This document shows positions 39,450 through 50,654 of a stretch of 64,000 nucleotides of DNA, in pieces; the stretch's first letter is position 1; each line of letters begins with the position of its first letter. The stretch comes from Lates calcarifer. Its lineage: Eukaryota > Chordata > Actinopteri > Centropomidae. The stretch lies in the NCBI RefSeq assembly GCF_001640805.2, contig NC_066838.1, forward strand, positions 16,234,763 through 16,298,762. Direction: 5' to 3'. The position numbers and the translations under genes were made by a program. Under the pieces are notes generated by a model. The model saw only the letters and a program-made list of their open reading frames with translations, was not told the origin of the DNA and made no database searches.

Positions 39450-40705
39450 AAGCAAAATAGGAAACCATTTCTTCCAAAAACAACCAAAAAATAAGACACA
39501 ACAGAAACCAGCCTGAATGAAACAGTTCAAATTTAAGTGTTTAACTATTATTTATATAAACAGGATTGAAAATTGATCCCCATCATCGCAAAGTTACATG
39601 GAATCAGTGAAAACATGACAACAACCCGCTGCTGCAGTTTCAGTTCGATTTCAACACAGTTGAATCAGTAACAAACCAAAAGATTGTTAAATGCGTGACT
39701 TTTCAACAATAGTTTTCAAATGCAAGCACCATGCTTATTCGATATGATCTGACAGTTTGTTAATTTAAATCATTAAAATAAAAACTTTTAACTATGCATC
39801 TGGCCAGCAGAACCAGAATCATCAAATAATAATAAAACAGACAAAAACATATTACATAACGTACATATTGTTTTCATTTTGAGAATTTGCACAACCTGAA
39901 TCCCCTTTTTTACTGACCGGCAGAAAAAAAATCAGGAAAACATAGAGTATTAATAGTCAAACTTTGTATGAAAACGCTTGCGTTATCTAAATATTGACTT
40001 TACATAAAACCCCTGACAAGTAAGTTGTTGCACCTTTTTTTCCAAGTACTGTTAAAAATATAAATCCTTGATATTAGGCCCAGTGAAAATATGCTACAGG
40101 TGGCCGCCAATTGGAATGAGAGGAAAAGGTTAAGTTTGGGTTTGATGTGGTTTGTTTAAGAGTTAATGGAAAGGCAGACAATACTTTTCTGAATTAGTGG
40201 CACAAAAGCCACGTTGAATTAAAATGACAGAGAGCACTAACCCTCACTGTGTGTGTGTGTGTGTTAAACGCTATGTAGAAAACTTGTAACCTCGCCTTGG
40301 TGCGCAATAGCCTTCCTCTGTGCAGTCTGGGTCTAATAATATCGTGGCCACATGTTTGTCTCCTCAGCTTCACACATGTGTCCAGATATTGCTCCAAAAC
40401 GTTGCACACAGGCCTGTCTTGAATAATATTACGATATAATATCATAGTATGTCTTCCTGGAGGGAGGTCTGCACAAAATTCAAAATGAAAACTTGCAAAT
40501 CGTTATCCAAAAAGTGCACTCGACACACAAAGTTTGTTGTATGTAAATGCAACTGAAAAATGCACTCTTCTCTCAATCAAAACCCCCAAATGATAAAAAA
40601 AAAAAAAAATCATAAAAAATAAATGAAATAAAAACACAACACAAAGAAAGAAAGAAGTTCAAACCAGCCTCCTCAATCTTGTTGTGCAGTTTTGCGGTTG
40701 CATAA

Positions 40706-40713
40706 TATTTACA
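40706..40713 (-). promoter_or_regulatory. Pumilio-type element in mafb 3' UTR
   Basis: The minus strand reads TGTAAATA, an exact match to the Pumilio consensus TGTANATA, inside the probable mafb 3' UTR. An eight-base match can arise by chance in a U/A-rich UTR. Confidence 0.3.
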
Positions 40714-41613
40714 AGCTCAAAAAGAAAACCCACACCATATGATACTGCACCGGCAGTCCTGCTGTTCTGTCCCCGCTGCATTTCTCTAACCCCCCAAAAA
40801 ACTATGGAGAAGCGCAGATCAACAACATGCTCTTAATATACACGAGAAGATGAAAGTACAAAATAGAAATTATTACCGTACATGTCCAGCATGCAGGATT
40901 AATATTTAATGCAGATTTTTTGTTTTCAATATATATTCGAATATAACCAAGCAGGCAATAAATCAATGAGATGTTGCATAAAATGTCCCCCCCCCCTCCC
41001 GTGACGGGTTAGTAGACAGAAGTTAAATTTGCATAAAAGTGGAGTCTTGCTTTTGGAGATTTTCTCAGATTACGGGCCCACTTGTCGGATGTGAGTCTCA
41101 TGAGTTGCAGGCTGCGGGGCCAGGCCTACTTGTTGTTGTTGTTTCATAACAATGTCATCATTTTAGAGAACAAAATTACAAGACAACTGCCTCGATGCCA
41201 TCCCACACTACTTACAGATTATTTAAAAGCTGTAGCCTCAAAGGAGAGAGAGAGCGAGAAAAAAAAGTTCATCATCAGCCGATCCTCTTCTTTGAAGAAG
41301 AAAAAAAGTCTCTTCACTACAAGCAACTAATCTACAAAGATGCTGCGACTGATCAGACACTCTACATTGCTCTTTGTATCTCAGTTGACACGTGGATGGA
41401 GAGATGATTATATATGAGAATACTATTTGATGGATTATTCTTCTAATATGAATATAATTGTTACCGTTATTCGTATAATCATAAACAGTATGGGAGGTGT
41501 GGATTATTATCGTTTGCTCATCAGCCAGTCAGTCATTTGTGGAGAAAGGAAAGGTGGGGGTGGAAGGGAAAAGTTTGTTGTGAAGGGGGTTCACAAGAAA
41601 AGGCTATGACAAC

Positions 41614-42690
41614 TCACATGAAAAACTCTGGTGATGAAGGGTTGTCACTGGTTGAGCCAGCCTCGCGGAACCCATTATTGGCCCCTGACCCCGTCAGTTT
41701 CTCACACTTGAGTTTGTAGGCGTCCCTCTCCCTCGCCAGGCGGCTGATCTCCGCCTTCAGCTGCTCCACCTGGTTCATCAGCTGCGTCTTCTCGTTCTCC
41801 AGCACGTGCTTCTGCTGCACCCGCTTGAACCGACAGGACTGCGCGTAGCCCCGGTTCTTCAGGGTCCTCCTCTTCTGCTTGAGGCGGATGACCTCGTCCT
41901 TGGTGAAGCCCCGTAGGTGTCTGTTGAGCTCCCTCACCGACATGGACACCAGCTGCTCGTCGGAGAAGCGGTCCTCCACGCTGAGTCCACCCCCGGAGCT
42001 GTGGTGCGCCGCTGATTGGCTCAGATGGCCGTGCGGATGGTGGTGATGGTGGTGGCGGTGGTGATGGAGCGGCTGGTGGGAGTCTGGGGAGACCGGGGAC
42101 GGGCTGTCAGGGTCCTGGCTGTGGTGATGGTGATGCTGGCTGTGTGGGTGGTTGTGTCCGCCCGGGTGCCCGGACAGTTCCTCGGCGTGGTGCGGGATGC
42201 CCCCCGCATATGGATGATGGTGCTGCTGGCCGTGGCCGTGGTGGCTGTGGTGGTGATGCGGACCCCTGTAGCCCTCGAAAGCGCCTTGCTGCTGCAGCTG
42301 CTGTTGGACGTGCGGAGGCGGAGGGTGGCCGTGAGCTGTGGCTCCAATCAGGGCCTCCACCGCGTCCTCTGGGGTCAGGCTTAGCGTCTGCGGGTCTATC
42401 TGCTGATGGTACCCGCCGTTCGGCATCCAGTACAGCTCCTCTAGGTGGTTTTTCTGCTCTGTGGGGCTGAAGCTGGGTGAAGAGGGCACCGAGCTGCAGG
42501 GTGTACTGATGGGGGTGGAGGACACAGAGCCTTGGGGTTGGAGGCGGTTACACTGGCGCACCCCGTTGCGCTCCAGCCCGGCCAGGCCTTCCTTCTTCAC
42601 GTCAAACTTCATCAGGTCAAAATCATTGACATATTCCAGAGCCAGAGGGCTGCTGGGTAGCTCCGGACCCATGCTCAGCTCTGCACTCAT
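41614..42690 (-). CDS. mafba: MafB, large-MAF bZIP transcription factor (single exon)
   Basis: Encodes a 358-residue large-MAF activator that binds MAF recognition elements in the nucleus as a bZIP dimer. In this family MAFB controls hindbrain segment identity and myeloid, podocyte and other differentiation programmes. Residues about 1-115 form the acidic, Ser/Thr/Pro-rich activation region, with [11 protein letters not shown] at 20-30 and a sumoylation-type site V31-K32-K33-E34. S55, T59, T63, S67 and S71 are spaced exactly four apart, the GSK3 ladder of large MAFs. Residues 145-230 are rich in histidine. The extended homology region is about 238-265, the basic region 271-290 (N279 to R287 bZIP signature), and the zipper has L297, L304, L311, L318, Y325 and L332 at heptad spacing. 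The C-terminus, [14 protein letters not shown], is MAFB-like rather than MAFA or c-MAF. The start was chosen because the protein there begins [12 protein letters not shown] as in the family, with A at -3; the reading frame stays open 50 codons further upstream. Human MAFB is 323 residues; the extra length here is mostly His-rich linker. No intron, as in MAFB. The a/b teleost paralogue assignment is a guess. Confidence 0.96.
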   Translation of the reverse strand: MSAELSMGPELPSSPLALEYVNDFDLMKFDVKKEGLAGLERNGVRQCNRLQPQGSVSSTPISTPCSSVPSSPSFSPTEQKNHLEELYWMPNGGYHQQIDPQTLSLTPEDAVEALIGATAHGHPPPPHVQQQLQQQGAFEGYRGPHHHHSHHGHGQQHHHPYAGGIPHHAEELSGHPGGHNHPHSQHHHHHSQDPDSPSPVSPDSHQPLHHHRHHHHHHPHGHLSQSAAHHSSGGGLSVEDRFSDEQLVSMSVRELNRHLRGFTKDEVIRLKQKRRTLKNRGYAQSCRFKRVQQKHVLENEKTQLMNQVEQLKAEISRLARERDAYKLKCEKLTGSGANNGFREAGSTSDNPSSPEFFM

Positions 42691-43295
42691 GTTGCTGTCG
42701 CGACTCTTTTGCAGATATGCAAAGGTATTTGCAAGCGTCGCAAAAACTGACTTATTAATCAGCGTCTCTTCTCTCCTTTCTTGTTTCATACAATAGTTCT
42801 TTTGGCTCCTCCACCGCTGTGCGCTGACTTGCTGTAGCATGAAACACCGTGTGATTGGTGGAGAAAAAAAAGGAAAAAGAAAAAAGTAGTGGAGGAAAAA
42901 CTTTCAGACTAATGCTCTGCACACGGTTTGCGTCATGTAGCCTACTTCTGCTGGGATAATCTGGCAGAGAGACCAGGCAGGAGGTAGAAAGCAATGCGTC
43001 TCAGTGCAAAAGTAAAAACCTCAGTCCCTTCAGTAGAAGTATGTTCACAAAAAATCAGCATAAATAATAATAATAAAAGAAATACCACGTTTGCTCGCTG
43101 AGACGGGCACCAGTCCTCGTTGCAACTTCTTGGTTGTAAGTCCCTTTTTTTTCTCCAGGAAAATAACAGGAGCAAATAAGCAGAGTAAATAGGGCGTCTG
43201 ATTTTCGCTGAGAAGCAGCTTTTCCAGCTCTGCACCGCAGAGATTCAAAGGCTCGCCTCTCTTACTCCCTCCCACTCTCTGGTATCCAGCAGACT
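42691..43295 (-). other. mafba: Probable 5' UTR of mafb with upstream AUGs
   Basis: The segment lies between the predicted initiator (A at 43295) and the chosen start codon. It contains two short AUG-started upstream frames: one of 39 codons (ATG at 43061, stop at 42944-42942) and one of 10 codons (ATG at 42936, stop at 42906-42904). AUGs at 42840 and 42789 are in frame with the MafB coding sequence and have no intervening stop, but both have U at -3, a weak context. Leaky scanning to 42690 is therefore expected, though an N-terminally extended form is possible. Confidence 0.5.
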
Positions 43296-43390
43296 GCGCT
43301 TGGAGCCAGCCAGCGCTTTATCCTTATAGCGCACCGTGACGTCGAGCCGATAGGCAGGATCCTCGGCGCTCGGCTCTCCAATGGGAGCGG
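43290..43390 (-). promoter_or_regulatory. mafba: mafb core promoter (TATA, initiator, CRE-like, inverted CCAAT)
   Basis: Reading on the minus strand, TATAAGG lies at 43328-43322. It is preceded by a CRE-like GACGTCA at 43343-43337 and an inverted CCAAT box (CCAAT on the + strand at 43378-43382). An initiator-like CAGTCT has its A at 43295, 33 bases from the first T of the TATA box. The surrounding 43.05-43.45 kb is rich in G+C and CpG relative to the flanks. Order and spacing fit a mammalian-type MAFB promoter. The exact start site is inferred. Confidence 0.55.
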
Positions 43391-45879
43391 GGCTCTGCTG
43401 CTGAAATAGAGGAAGAGGGAGGAGGAGGAGAACGGGGGAGAGGAGGGCTCGCAGTACGGTCTTGACAGCTTCAGACAGTCAGCTGACCGACTTCCCTAAA
43501 AGCAGAAGGTGGGGAGGAAAGTAGAGGGAGAGGGAGAAAGACAAATGCCTTCACTTCATGGACGTTATACCCGCGGTTCTTTCGCGACACATTCAGATCT
43601 CAGTGAGAGAAATGTGAGTGTTGAAGGCTCCATTCCCGAGAGCTCAATGAAAATTGTCTAATAGCACAACAAGCCCTTAGAAAACATACTCAGTTTATAA
43701 AAAAGACAGCGTGGAAATTTTTGATGATAAAAACTGTTCCACTTGTTCCCAAATGCACTTTGTATCATTTTCCAGAAAACATGTGTCACTATAGAAACAA
43801 AAGCAAAGGATACCATACCCTTAGTTTTGCCACAACGTAGTTGGTGATCAAAGTGCATGAAACAGCTTGATTTGTCCTGGACATAAACTGATCTCCCCTA
43901 ATTATTTTTACGATTTAAATATAATAGAATATACTTATTTGTCAAATTAAATTACTTTTACACCTGGTGGTCCTGTAAATTTACATTAAAATATCACAAG
44001 ATCTCCAGTCACCAGTAAGACTGGATTTGCCAAGAACAAAAAAGGTCGACAACAAAGTGATACTGTTTGTCAAATTTTAACAGTGTTGAAAAGTTGAGTC
44101 TTGACCTTTCTTACCAACAAGGACATATAACTTTGTGATATCCCGCTGTTCGTGTTGCAGACACAAACGCACTTGGCTCACAGTCAGATTTTTTAGTCAT
44201 CAATCCTAATAAAACCTATATAATTCTTATGTTTGTGACCCTCAGTGGTGACAATATGGTGACGTTGCTGCTGCTGAATTTCATGTATTTTTCTTCTTTC
44301 TTTCTTTAATAACTTTTTAGTATATTATGACCACAGCACTCCTGAGTGTATTTGTGTGAGCTTGTGTTAGAATCATAATGGCTAAAGTGTAGTTCTGTCT
44401 GGTGAAAGGAAAGTTGACTTTGTTCAGAGCCTGTTATTACTCCCAGGTTCCCACATCAGGCTCCTCTTGGCTCGGACAGTTTGTTTTACACCGTGCAGCA
44501 TCTCACAACAGGGGATTCACCAGAAAACAGGCTCAAGGCTGCCCCTGCGTGGGCAACACATGAACCGGTGTGAAGCTGCTGAGATACACATACACATTTC
44601 CTCTCCATTTCATTTGGTACTTTTTTTAATCTCCGACGCCTATTGCTCGTTTTAAAGGTCACATCCTGCAATTATGACTGACAGCAATTAATCTGTGTCA
44701 TTTGAGTCTCACAAACACACAGCGTCACATGTTTAATCACCTCACTGACACTGTCTAACAGGTAGTTTGGCCAAAATATCAAAACATCCTCCAGTATGTG
44801 TGTGTGTGCGTGTTCTCATTGATTTGATCTGTATTTTAATTGTCTGACGAGACAAAAAAAAAAGGGAGAAGTGGTGTTAGCAAATGTCTCGCTTCCCTGC
44901 AAAAAGAAACTGCTTGTAAATGAGTCAATTTGAGAGATCGATCGGATTATCATTTCGTTTCCACCTCATATCCACGGTTGAGTACAGCCGCGACCAGAGC
45001 CTATTGATCAGGCTGGATGTAAGAGGAGGCTGCCAAAGATGAGATCCGATAATGAAGGACTCATTTGTTTAGTTTAAATTCTTCATCAGTCTGAGCTGTG
45101 CAGCAGTGTATCAATAGATGAACTCTGAATCTAACTCATGTCATAAATCATAACCCATGCTCACCAAGCCCAGTGTCGTAACATCCTGGTTTATACTTTT
45201 AATTCCAAGCCATAGTTTGGATAATTTAAGCACACGTGTGTGTGTGTCCACTGTAATATTTACCTGAATCGTTACACACACCCATGGAAGTTTTTAAAAA
45301 TCTAAAATCATAAAATTAAACACTGTCAATGAAGATTTTACGAACAATATTAATAGCTTTATGAGAAACACGTTCAATCAAACTGCAGACAACTTTACAG
45401 AGACAGCAGAATGATTTAAGACTATAACTTACCTATTTGTCACTGCGTGTTATTTTTATTATTAATAGTATTAGTATTATTTATTAGTCTATTTTTTTAC
45501 ACGATTTTAAGCCCCAATGTTATTTTGAACCAAACCTACATTATAATAATTGGCTGTTTTGATGCGAGGTTAATTAAAGTCCATTTTATGTCCAGTCTGG
45601 ACTGTATTTGTTCCTCATATCATTTTTAGTTTTTAAGAGAGATCCTGAATCTTTCTAATATCTTAATCCTATTTAGACACTAGACATTTTTTCTTCTTCA
45701 GCCTCAGAACGCCTGCGAATCACCCTAATACACCCAAATTCATTTTTTTTCTTTCTTTTTCTCTGTTTTTTTTCCCCCACATTCAGAAAAGTGCAGGTAG
45801 CGTTCAATTTAGAGTCGTCCTCTGATTTTTTTTTTTTTTTTTTTTAATTCCCTGAACCTGCAGGCGAGCTTCTCAGTTC

Positions 45880-46095
45880 TCGGCTCCAACTTCCAAAGCG
45901 CCCTGAGCGAGTCGTGCCGTGTCGAGCCGTGCCGCTCTAAAACATCTTCCCAGCGAGGCCGACCCGGCGGCAGCCCCATTAGGTCGTAATGCTCTCTAAT
46001 ATAGCCCGAGTCCACCGTCTAATAGATCCAGGCAGGCCTGCCGGCGGCTCTCCCCCTTCGGTAATAACGGGCTGTAATGGAGAGACGAGATGTAA
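45880..46095. promoter_or_regulatory. CpG-rich non-coding segment with repeated TAAT cores
   Basis: The left half holds many CpGs (for example GAGCGAGTCGTGCCGTGTCG). The right half carries five TAAT/ATTA cores (GTCGTAATGC, CTCTAATATAGC, GTCTAATAGATCC, GGTAATAACGG, CTGTAATGG) in about 100 bases. It lies about 2.6 kb upstream of the predicted mafb start site and contains no credible coding frame. This is the composition typical of developmental enhancers. Conservation is untested. Confidence 0.35.
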
Positions 46096-46643
46096 AAAAG
46101 CGTCCATGTCAGCAGCATATCGGTGGTTAATGATCTATTAAGTGATCCGTGTGCTTATGGACAGCGAAAAAAAGTGTTGATGCTTGCTTATTCGCCCCCT
46201 AATGAGAGTCCCATCCTACGGATTTTAGGAATGAATAACAGAAATAAAATCACCTTTAAAATGTTACATTTAACAGTTGACGCACGGAGGCTGCAGTGGC
46301 TGCAGAGCTTCCCCACAGCTCACATCTCACACCTGCAACAGGCCCGCTGGTTTCACACAGGAGGCCCATGGTGTGTCTGCAGGAAGAGACACGATGCCCC
46401 TCACAAAATATGGATTTCTATTCTGCTCCAGGACCTACCCATGCATGCGCACCTGCTGTCCGGAGGCCCGGCTGCGTTGCCAAGACCCCTCGGATCTGCG
46501 TGAGCTCAAACTCCGTCTGTATGGGAGGATGCAGTGACTATAAGGAATACTTTTTTTCTTTTAGAGTCAGAATCAGACTTTCAGTCTCATTCTGAGGTAA
46601 ACCAGTGGCTTCATTTGCTGGTCTTTTGGCCGTTTTGGCCGTG

Positions 46644-46656
46644 CGTAATGATTAAC
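46644..46656 (-). promoter_or_regulatory. HNF1-like site upstream of mafb
   Basis: The 13 bases match the HNF1 palindrome GTTAATNATTAAC at 10 of its 12 fixed positions, with one perfect half-site. HNF1B is known to activate Mafb directly in hindbrain rhombomeres 5/6 through an upstream element. Whether this is that element is inference. Confidence 0.3.
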
Positions 46657-47424
46657 TAATGATCCCCTCGACCATGTTCTGGAAACGCTGCAGAACAAAA
46701 CGGGAGGTAGCCGAGTTGGAAGGCCCGTGAGAGGGAAGAGTGAGGGATGGAGATGAGAGATGGTGCTTTCGGAAGTGTTGCTTTGATGGGCTTTGACTCA
46801 GGAGGGAGAGAAGAGACGCGCAGAGCTTGTGCAGCCCCGACTTCAGCCTCCAAAAAGTTTTACACGTAACAGCTTTCATTACACAGTATCTACTGATTTT
46901 AAAACGCATTATGAGTAACTTTTTACCTGGAGAACTATTAAACGTAAATGTGAAATCTCTCACTACAATATCAAGCCGCCATATGGTTTATGATTTAGCT
47001 GGATTTACGTGCTGTGATGGAACATAACTGCCAGAATATGTAGAAAAGGCTGCGATCTCAATAGATTTGCTATTATTCAGATTTGTTCTGGTGTTATTGA
47101 TGAACCGATTATTGCTCAGTTGCATTCCGAAATTTTACATCTACATCACATTTGAAATGCATTTTATCAGCAAAGCTGTATAATCCATTTCCCAACCCTG
47201 AATCACAGTGTGTAAACAGGTGTTTCCAGTAATTAACTTGCTCTGTTTTCTGGCATGAAATAATAATAACAGCACCAAGAAAGTGACTGAGCAGGCATGT
47301 TTAAGACAGCCTACATCTGTCTCTAAAATTTCAGCTTGATTATTCATACCGTGGCCCCCTTTTTGCATCACTAATTTAACATCTTCCGTTACGTGCAGTT
47401 ACTCAGGCATTCTTGTTTACCCCC

Positions 47425-47625
47425 CAGACTGATCGATTATCTCTGTGAAAACATGTATTATTAAGACGTGTCGTCTGGGTAAACAGGCAGAGGCCGGTCT
47501 CCGAACAAAGCTCACATCCTCATCAGGGGTAATTGACTGAGGCGTCTTTCGGGTAAACAACAAGAGGTGAGATAAGTGCAAATTCTGGCAATCTCATTAA
47601 TATGAAAAAGTATCGATTTCACAAT
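47425..47625. promoter_or_regulatory. Candidate enhancer with twin forkhead and ONECUT-like motifs
   Basis: Two exact forkhead motifs GTAAACA at 47479-47485 and 47553-47559, both preceded by GG, lie 74 bases apart in the same orientation. They are flanked by ONECUT-like ATCGATTA (near 47433) and ATCGATT (near 47614) and a GATAAG. The cluster sits in complex, non-repetitive sequence about 4.2 kb upstream of mafb. Confidence 0.3.
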
Positions 47626-49339
47626 GAAAATTCAGTGTTTATCTTCAGAAATCCTCCCCGCACGTTCTCTTCCTCATGCCTACGCCTACTTCTGACAGTC
47701 ATAATTCTTCCGTGTTATCACAGCAGTGACACTCTCACCATTTACCCGGCGATAAGGTAGTTGTGTTTGCAGGGAAAATTAGGGCTTATTTCTTGTGACA
47801 GGGCGCCTCTGGTGGCGCATTTACTCATTGCTAATAGTTTGATGTGTATCATCAGTGACATGCAGTCTTTTTTTGGCACTAACACCATGCAGACAGGTCC
47901 AACTTCAGAAGTGAAGTTATTTAGTCTTTTTTGAGATGACAGAGAGGCAGAAAGGATATAAAAATATGATGGCGAGGCCAAGGCATAATTGTAGGCCTTT
48001 TCTGAGATTAGATGTCTCTGATTGACGTGTTGTAAATATAACAACAAATAAATGTCACTATGCACTGTACTGGCTTAATCCCAGAAGAAAAAGAACAATA
48101 AATCTGCCTTTTGCTGTGGTCATTTCATTAATGTAAATTGCAATGCTATGTACAATAGTTTGGCTTCCTTCCAGTTGGCTCTTTGCTGAGGCTTGTGCAT
48201 AACATTGGTTTTTATCACAAACTGGGGCTGTGTGACCACAGAATGTAGGCGACGCCACAACAACCAAATATCAGAGTGCAGACATCACATAATTAAAGCC
48301 TGGTACTCTCTGGTCATAACCACAATTTACATCTGTATTTTGTAAGCCAATAACCAGCTACTGTAATTCTAAAGAAACATAGAAGTAGCTAAATTCTTAT
48401 GGTGTATTGAATGCATGATTATATTTTCTACTCACAAGTAGCACCTCCTTATTTCAAAATAACTCTACACTTAATGTTTGTCCATAAAGCTGATATACAG
48501 TAGTTGGCTCTTTTTTGCTTCTGCCCAGAATCTCTCTGGTGTATGAAATACTTTCCTGCATTAACTTGTCAGTGTTGAGGAGCATCACTTGTTGTTCATG
48601 GTTCTCTCTAATTGTCTGCATATGGAGCTGTCAGACCATATCTCTGGCTTATATTAAATTTCCACTTCATATAATATTCTGGAAAATATGCGTCATCTAC
48701 TGTAGTGTATATACAGCACCAGTGTGTTATTATGTTTAGAGTAAAGAAAGGGTTTTAATAGGCCTCAAATTGCTCTGTGTAATGTCTGAGAAGACTTTTT
48801 ACTTTCCTGTCAAGTGTGTAAAGTATAAATGTTTATGATCATAGTTAGTTCGTTCTCATTGTCCACTTACAAACACAAGAAAAGCTGTCCATACAAGCTA
48901 GCAGAACCCAGGTCAGTTTATTGCAGCATGTGAGTGTGTGGGCATGATTGATCTGGAGGTGGGTGGATGCTGCACTGGGTCTTTTTAGGGATAAGAGCCG
49001 AACTGGCATTTTTTTTTCCTTCAGATATTGTCTCTCCTCTCCTCTCCTCTTGTTCATTCCTTACCCCTCCTTTCACCTTGTTTTTTTTCTACTCAGGATG
49101 ATCGGGATGCTCCTATCTGCCACTTTGCCTGCAGTTCATAATCTCTCTCCAGACTTGTCATTCACCATGAACCCGAGGATGATGCTTTTATCAAACATCT
49201 CTAGTCTCCACCATATTCCCTTTTTTCTTCCCCTCTCCTCCTCTGTCCACCCTCCCTCGCTGAGTGACCTCCTTGCCTCTCGGCTCTCTCACCCCTCTCC
49301 TCTGGTCCTGGCCCTGGCCCTGCCCACCCTGGGTCATTT

Positions 49340-49575
49340 ATCATGGGCCAGGAGGGGAGCCCCCGGGCCTGCAGGCCCCTGTCAGCCCCTGCAATCGCCT
49401 CTTTGTGGCTCCCAGCAAACAAGTGTCGGATCAGCAAAAGTCTATTAAAGCCTGGTGGGCCTTTCTCAGCCAATTGGGTTCGGGTCACTGAGCTGCTCTC
49501 CTTGCTGCTCCGAGAGCTCTTTGTGTCGCCGCCGTTCGCTGACACAGATCCCCACAAGATTAATGATTTTTAGCA
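49340..49575. promoter_or_regulatory. Candidate regulatory segment
   Basis: A GC-richer complex stretch ends in AGATTAATGATTTTTAGC and contains GCCAATTGGG. It is bordered on both sides by low-complexity CT-rich sequence. No coding frame shows any family signature. Confidence 0.22.
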
Positions 49576-50162
49576 ACCATTTGGGTCTCATTCGCAGGGT
49601 CCTTCTCTCTTTCTCTCTCTTTGCCCCTTTCCTTCTTTTCTCCACTCGTTCTGTCCTCTTTTTTTTCTTTAACCTATTTCTTCTACAACTCTCCCTCTAC
49701 CTTCTGATTTCTCACTTTTCTCTCTGGTTTGGTCCTCTTCTCCTCCCTTTCACTGCTACCCCAATCAATGTTGACCATTTGTGTCTACACATTGTTAGGT
49801 CATTATCCATACACGTTTGATTGCCACTAATGGCACTCCCATATTTATCTAACAATTGTCTCTGTATTACAGATTTTATGATACAAAGCACATAAATTGC
49901 ATTTGGAAAACATGTCGTCATTTGTTTGTTTTTGAGCATTGGACTCAATGGACTAAATCTAAGGGATGTTCAGAGACCAACTCAAGCATCCACATTACAA
50001 TCCTGGCTTTCCCGCAGTGTGCCTCAAGAGGCTCAGACTAATTTGAAATCTTCTTCCACGACTTCCATGTTGCCATGTTCTCAGTGTTGTTTCCAGTAAT
50101 TACTGCAGGTTAAGTGCACGTCCCGGAGCCCAGTGGAGGCAGCTCTATCCCTCACCTGGGAC

Positions 50163-50173
50163 ATGACTCAGCA
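50163..50173 (-). promoter_or_regulatory. NF-E2/MAF recognition element
   Basis: The minus strand reads TGCTGAGTCAT, an exact NF-E2-type MAF recognition element (TGCTGAGTCAY): a full MAF-extended half site TGCTGA plus an AP-1 core. By chance, about 0.06 such matches are expected on both strands of 64 kb with equal base use. It lies about 6.9 kb upstream of the predicted mafb start site, so autoregulation is possible but unproven. Confidence 0.45.
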
Positions 50174-50654
50174 CAGCTCAGGTCATCCGGCCATTTCCCT
50201 GACCACTGGACCACACCCCGACCTACTCTAAACCCACAGGACAAGCACTATTTACGAAGGACTCGTGTTCACTTACATCACCTAATGTAATGGTTGTTTT
50301 ATTTACTAGTTGAATTCTTTGCAGAAATACACCCTTGTACTGAACCATTTGTTCATTTGAACTCGAAAAATTATTGTATTTTTCCTCTTTATTCTAAAAT
50401 GTATCAGTTTTTCTTAACTTGTATAGTTATATGGCGATTTAAGGTAGAGCCAAAAAGTTTATCCATGCTTAAAGTTAAATTTTATTTAGTAGTCAAAAAG
50501 TCAGTTTACCATTGAAAGATATTCATATTTGAATACACATCCTCTGTCTCTTCTCACATAGCCCTTTCCACTCATATTGTGCCTGGCATTACATGCAGGT
50601 TCATATTTTGTCAAGTCTGTCTTAAAACAATACAATGAAATGCTTAGATGCACA

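Larger units (their letters stand above)
39425..41613 (-). other. mafba: Probable 3' UTR of mafb
   Basis: This stretch has no credible coding potential and is strongly A-rich on the + strand, so U-rich in the mafb transcript. Its length of about 2.2 kb is close to what I recall for vertebrate MAFB 3' UTRs. No canonical AATAAA occurs on the minus strand. The best end signal is ATTAAA at 39449-39444, followed by a U-rich tract (39410-39401) that could be the downstream element. A second ATTAAA at 40910-40905 could give a shorter form of about 0.7 kb. The extent is inferred. Confidence 0.4.
43391..50654. other. Intergenic DNA, 5' flank of mafb with candidate regulatory segments
   Basis: No gene is supported. 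AT-rich sequence dominates to about 45.8 kb. From 45.85 to 47.6 kb and again at 49.3-49.6 kb the sequence is more complex, with CpGs and homeodomain/forkhead/HNF1-like cores, which are listed separately. Pyrimidine-rich patches lie at 49.02-49.10 and 49.59-49.76 kb. Confidence 0.5.

Noticed and set aside
42016..42470. Open frames antisense to or out of frame with mafb
   Set aside because: They are shadows of the His-rich codons (CAC/CAT read as GTG/ATG), giving Val/Met-rich peptides. The MafB frame is unambiguous.
48948..49448. 166-codon open frame on the + strand
   Set aside because: It begins at a weak start in mixed sequence and continues through CT-rich DNA. The product is Leu/Ser/Pro-rich with no recognisable family; compositional.
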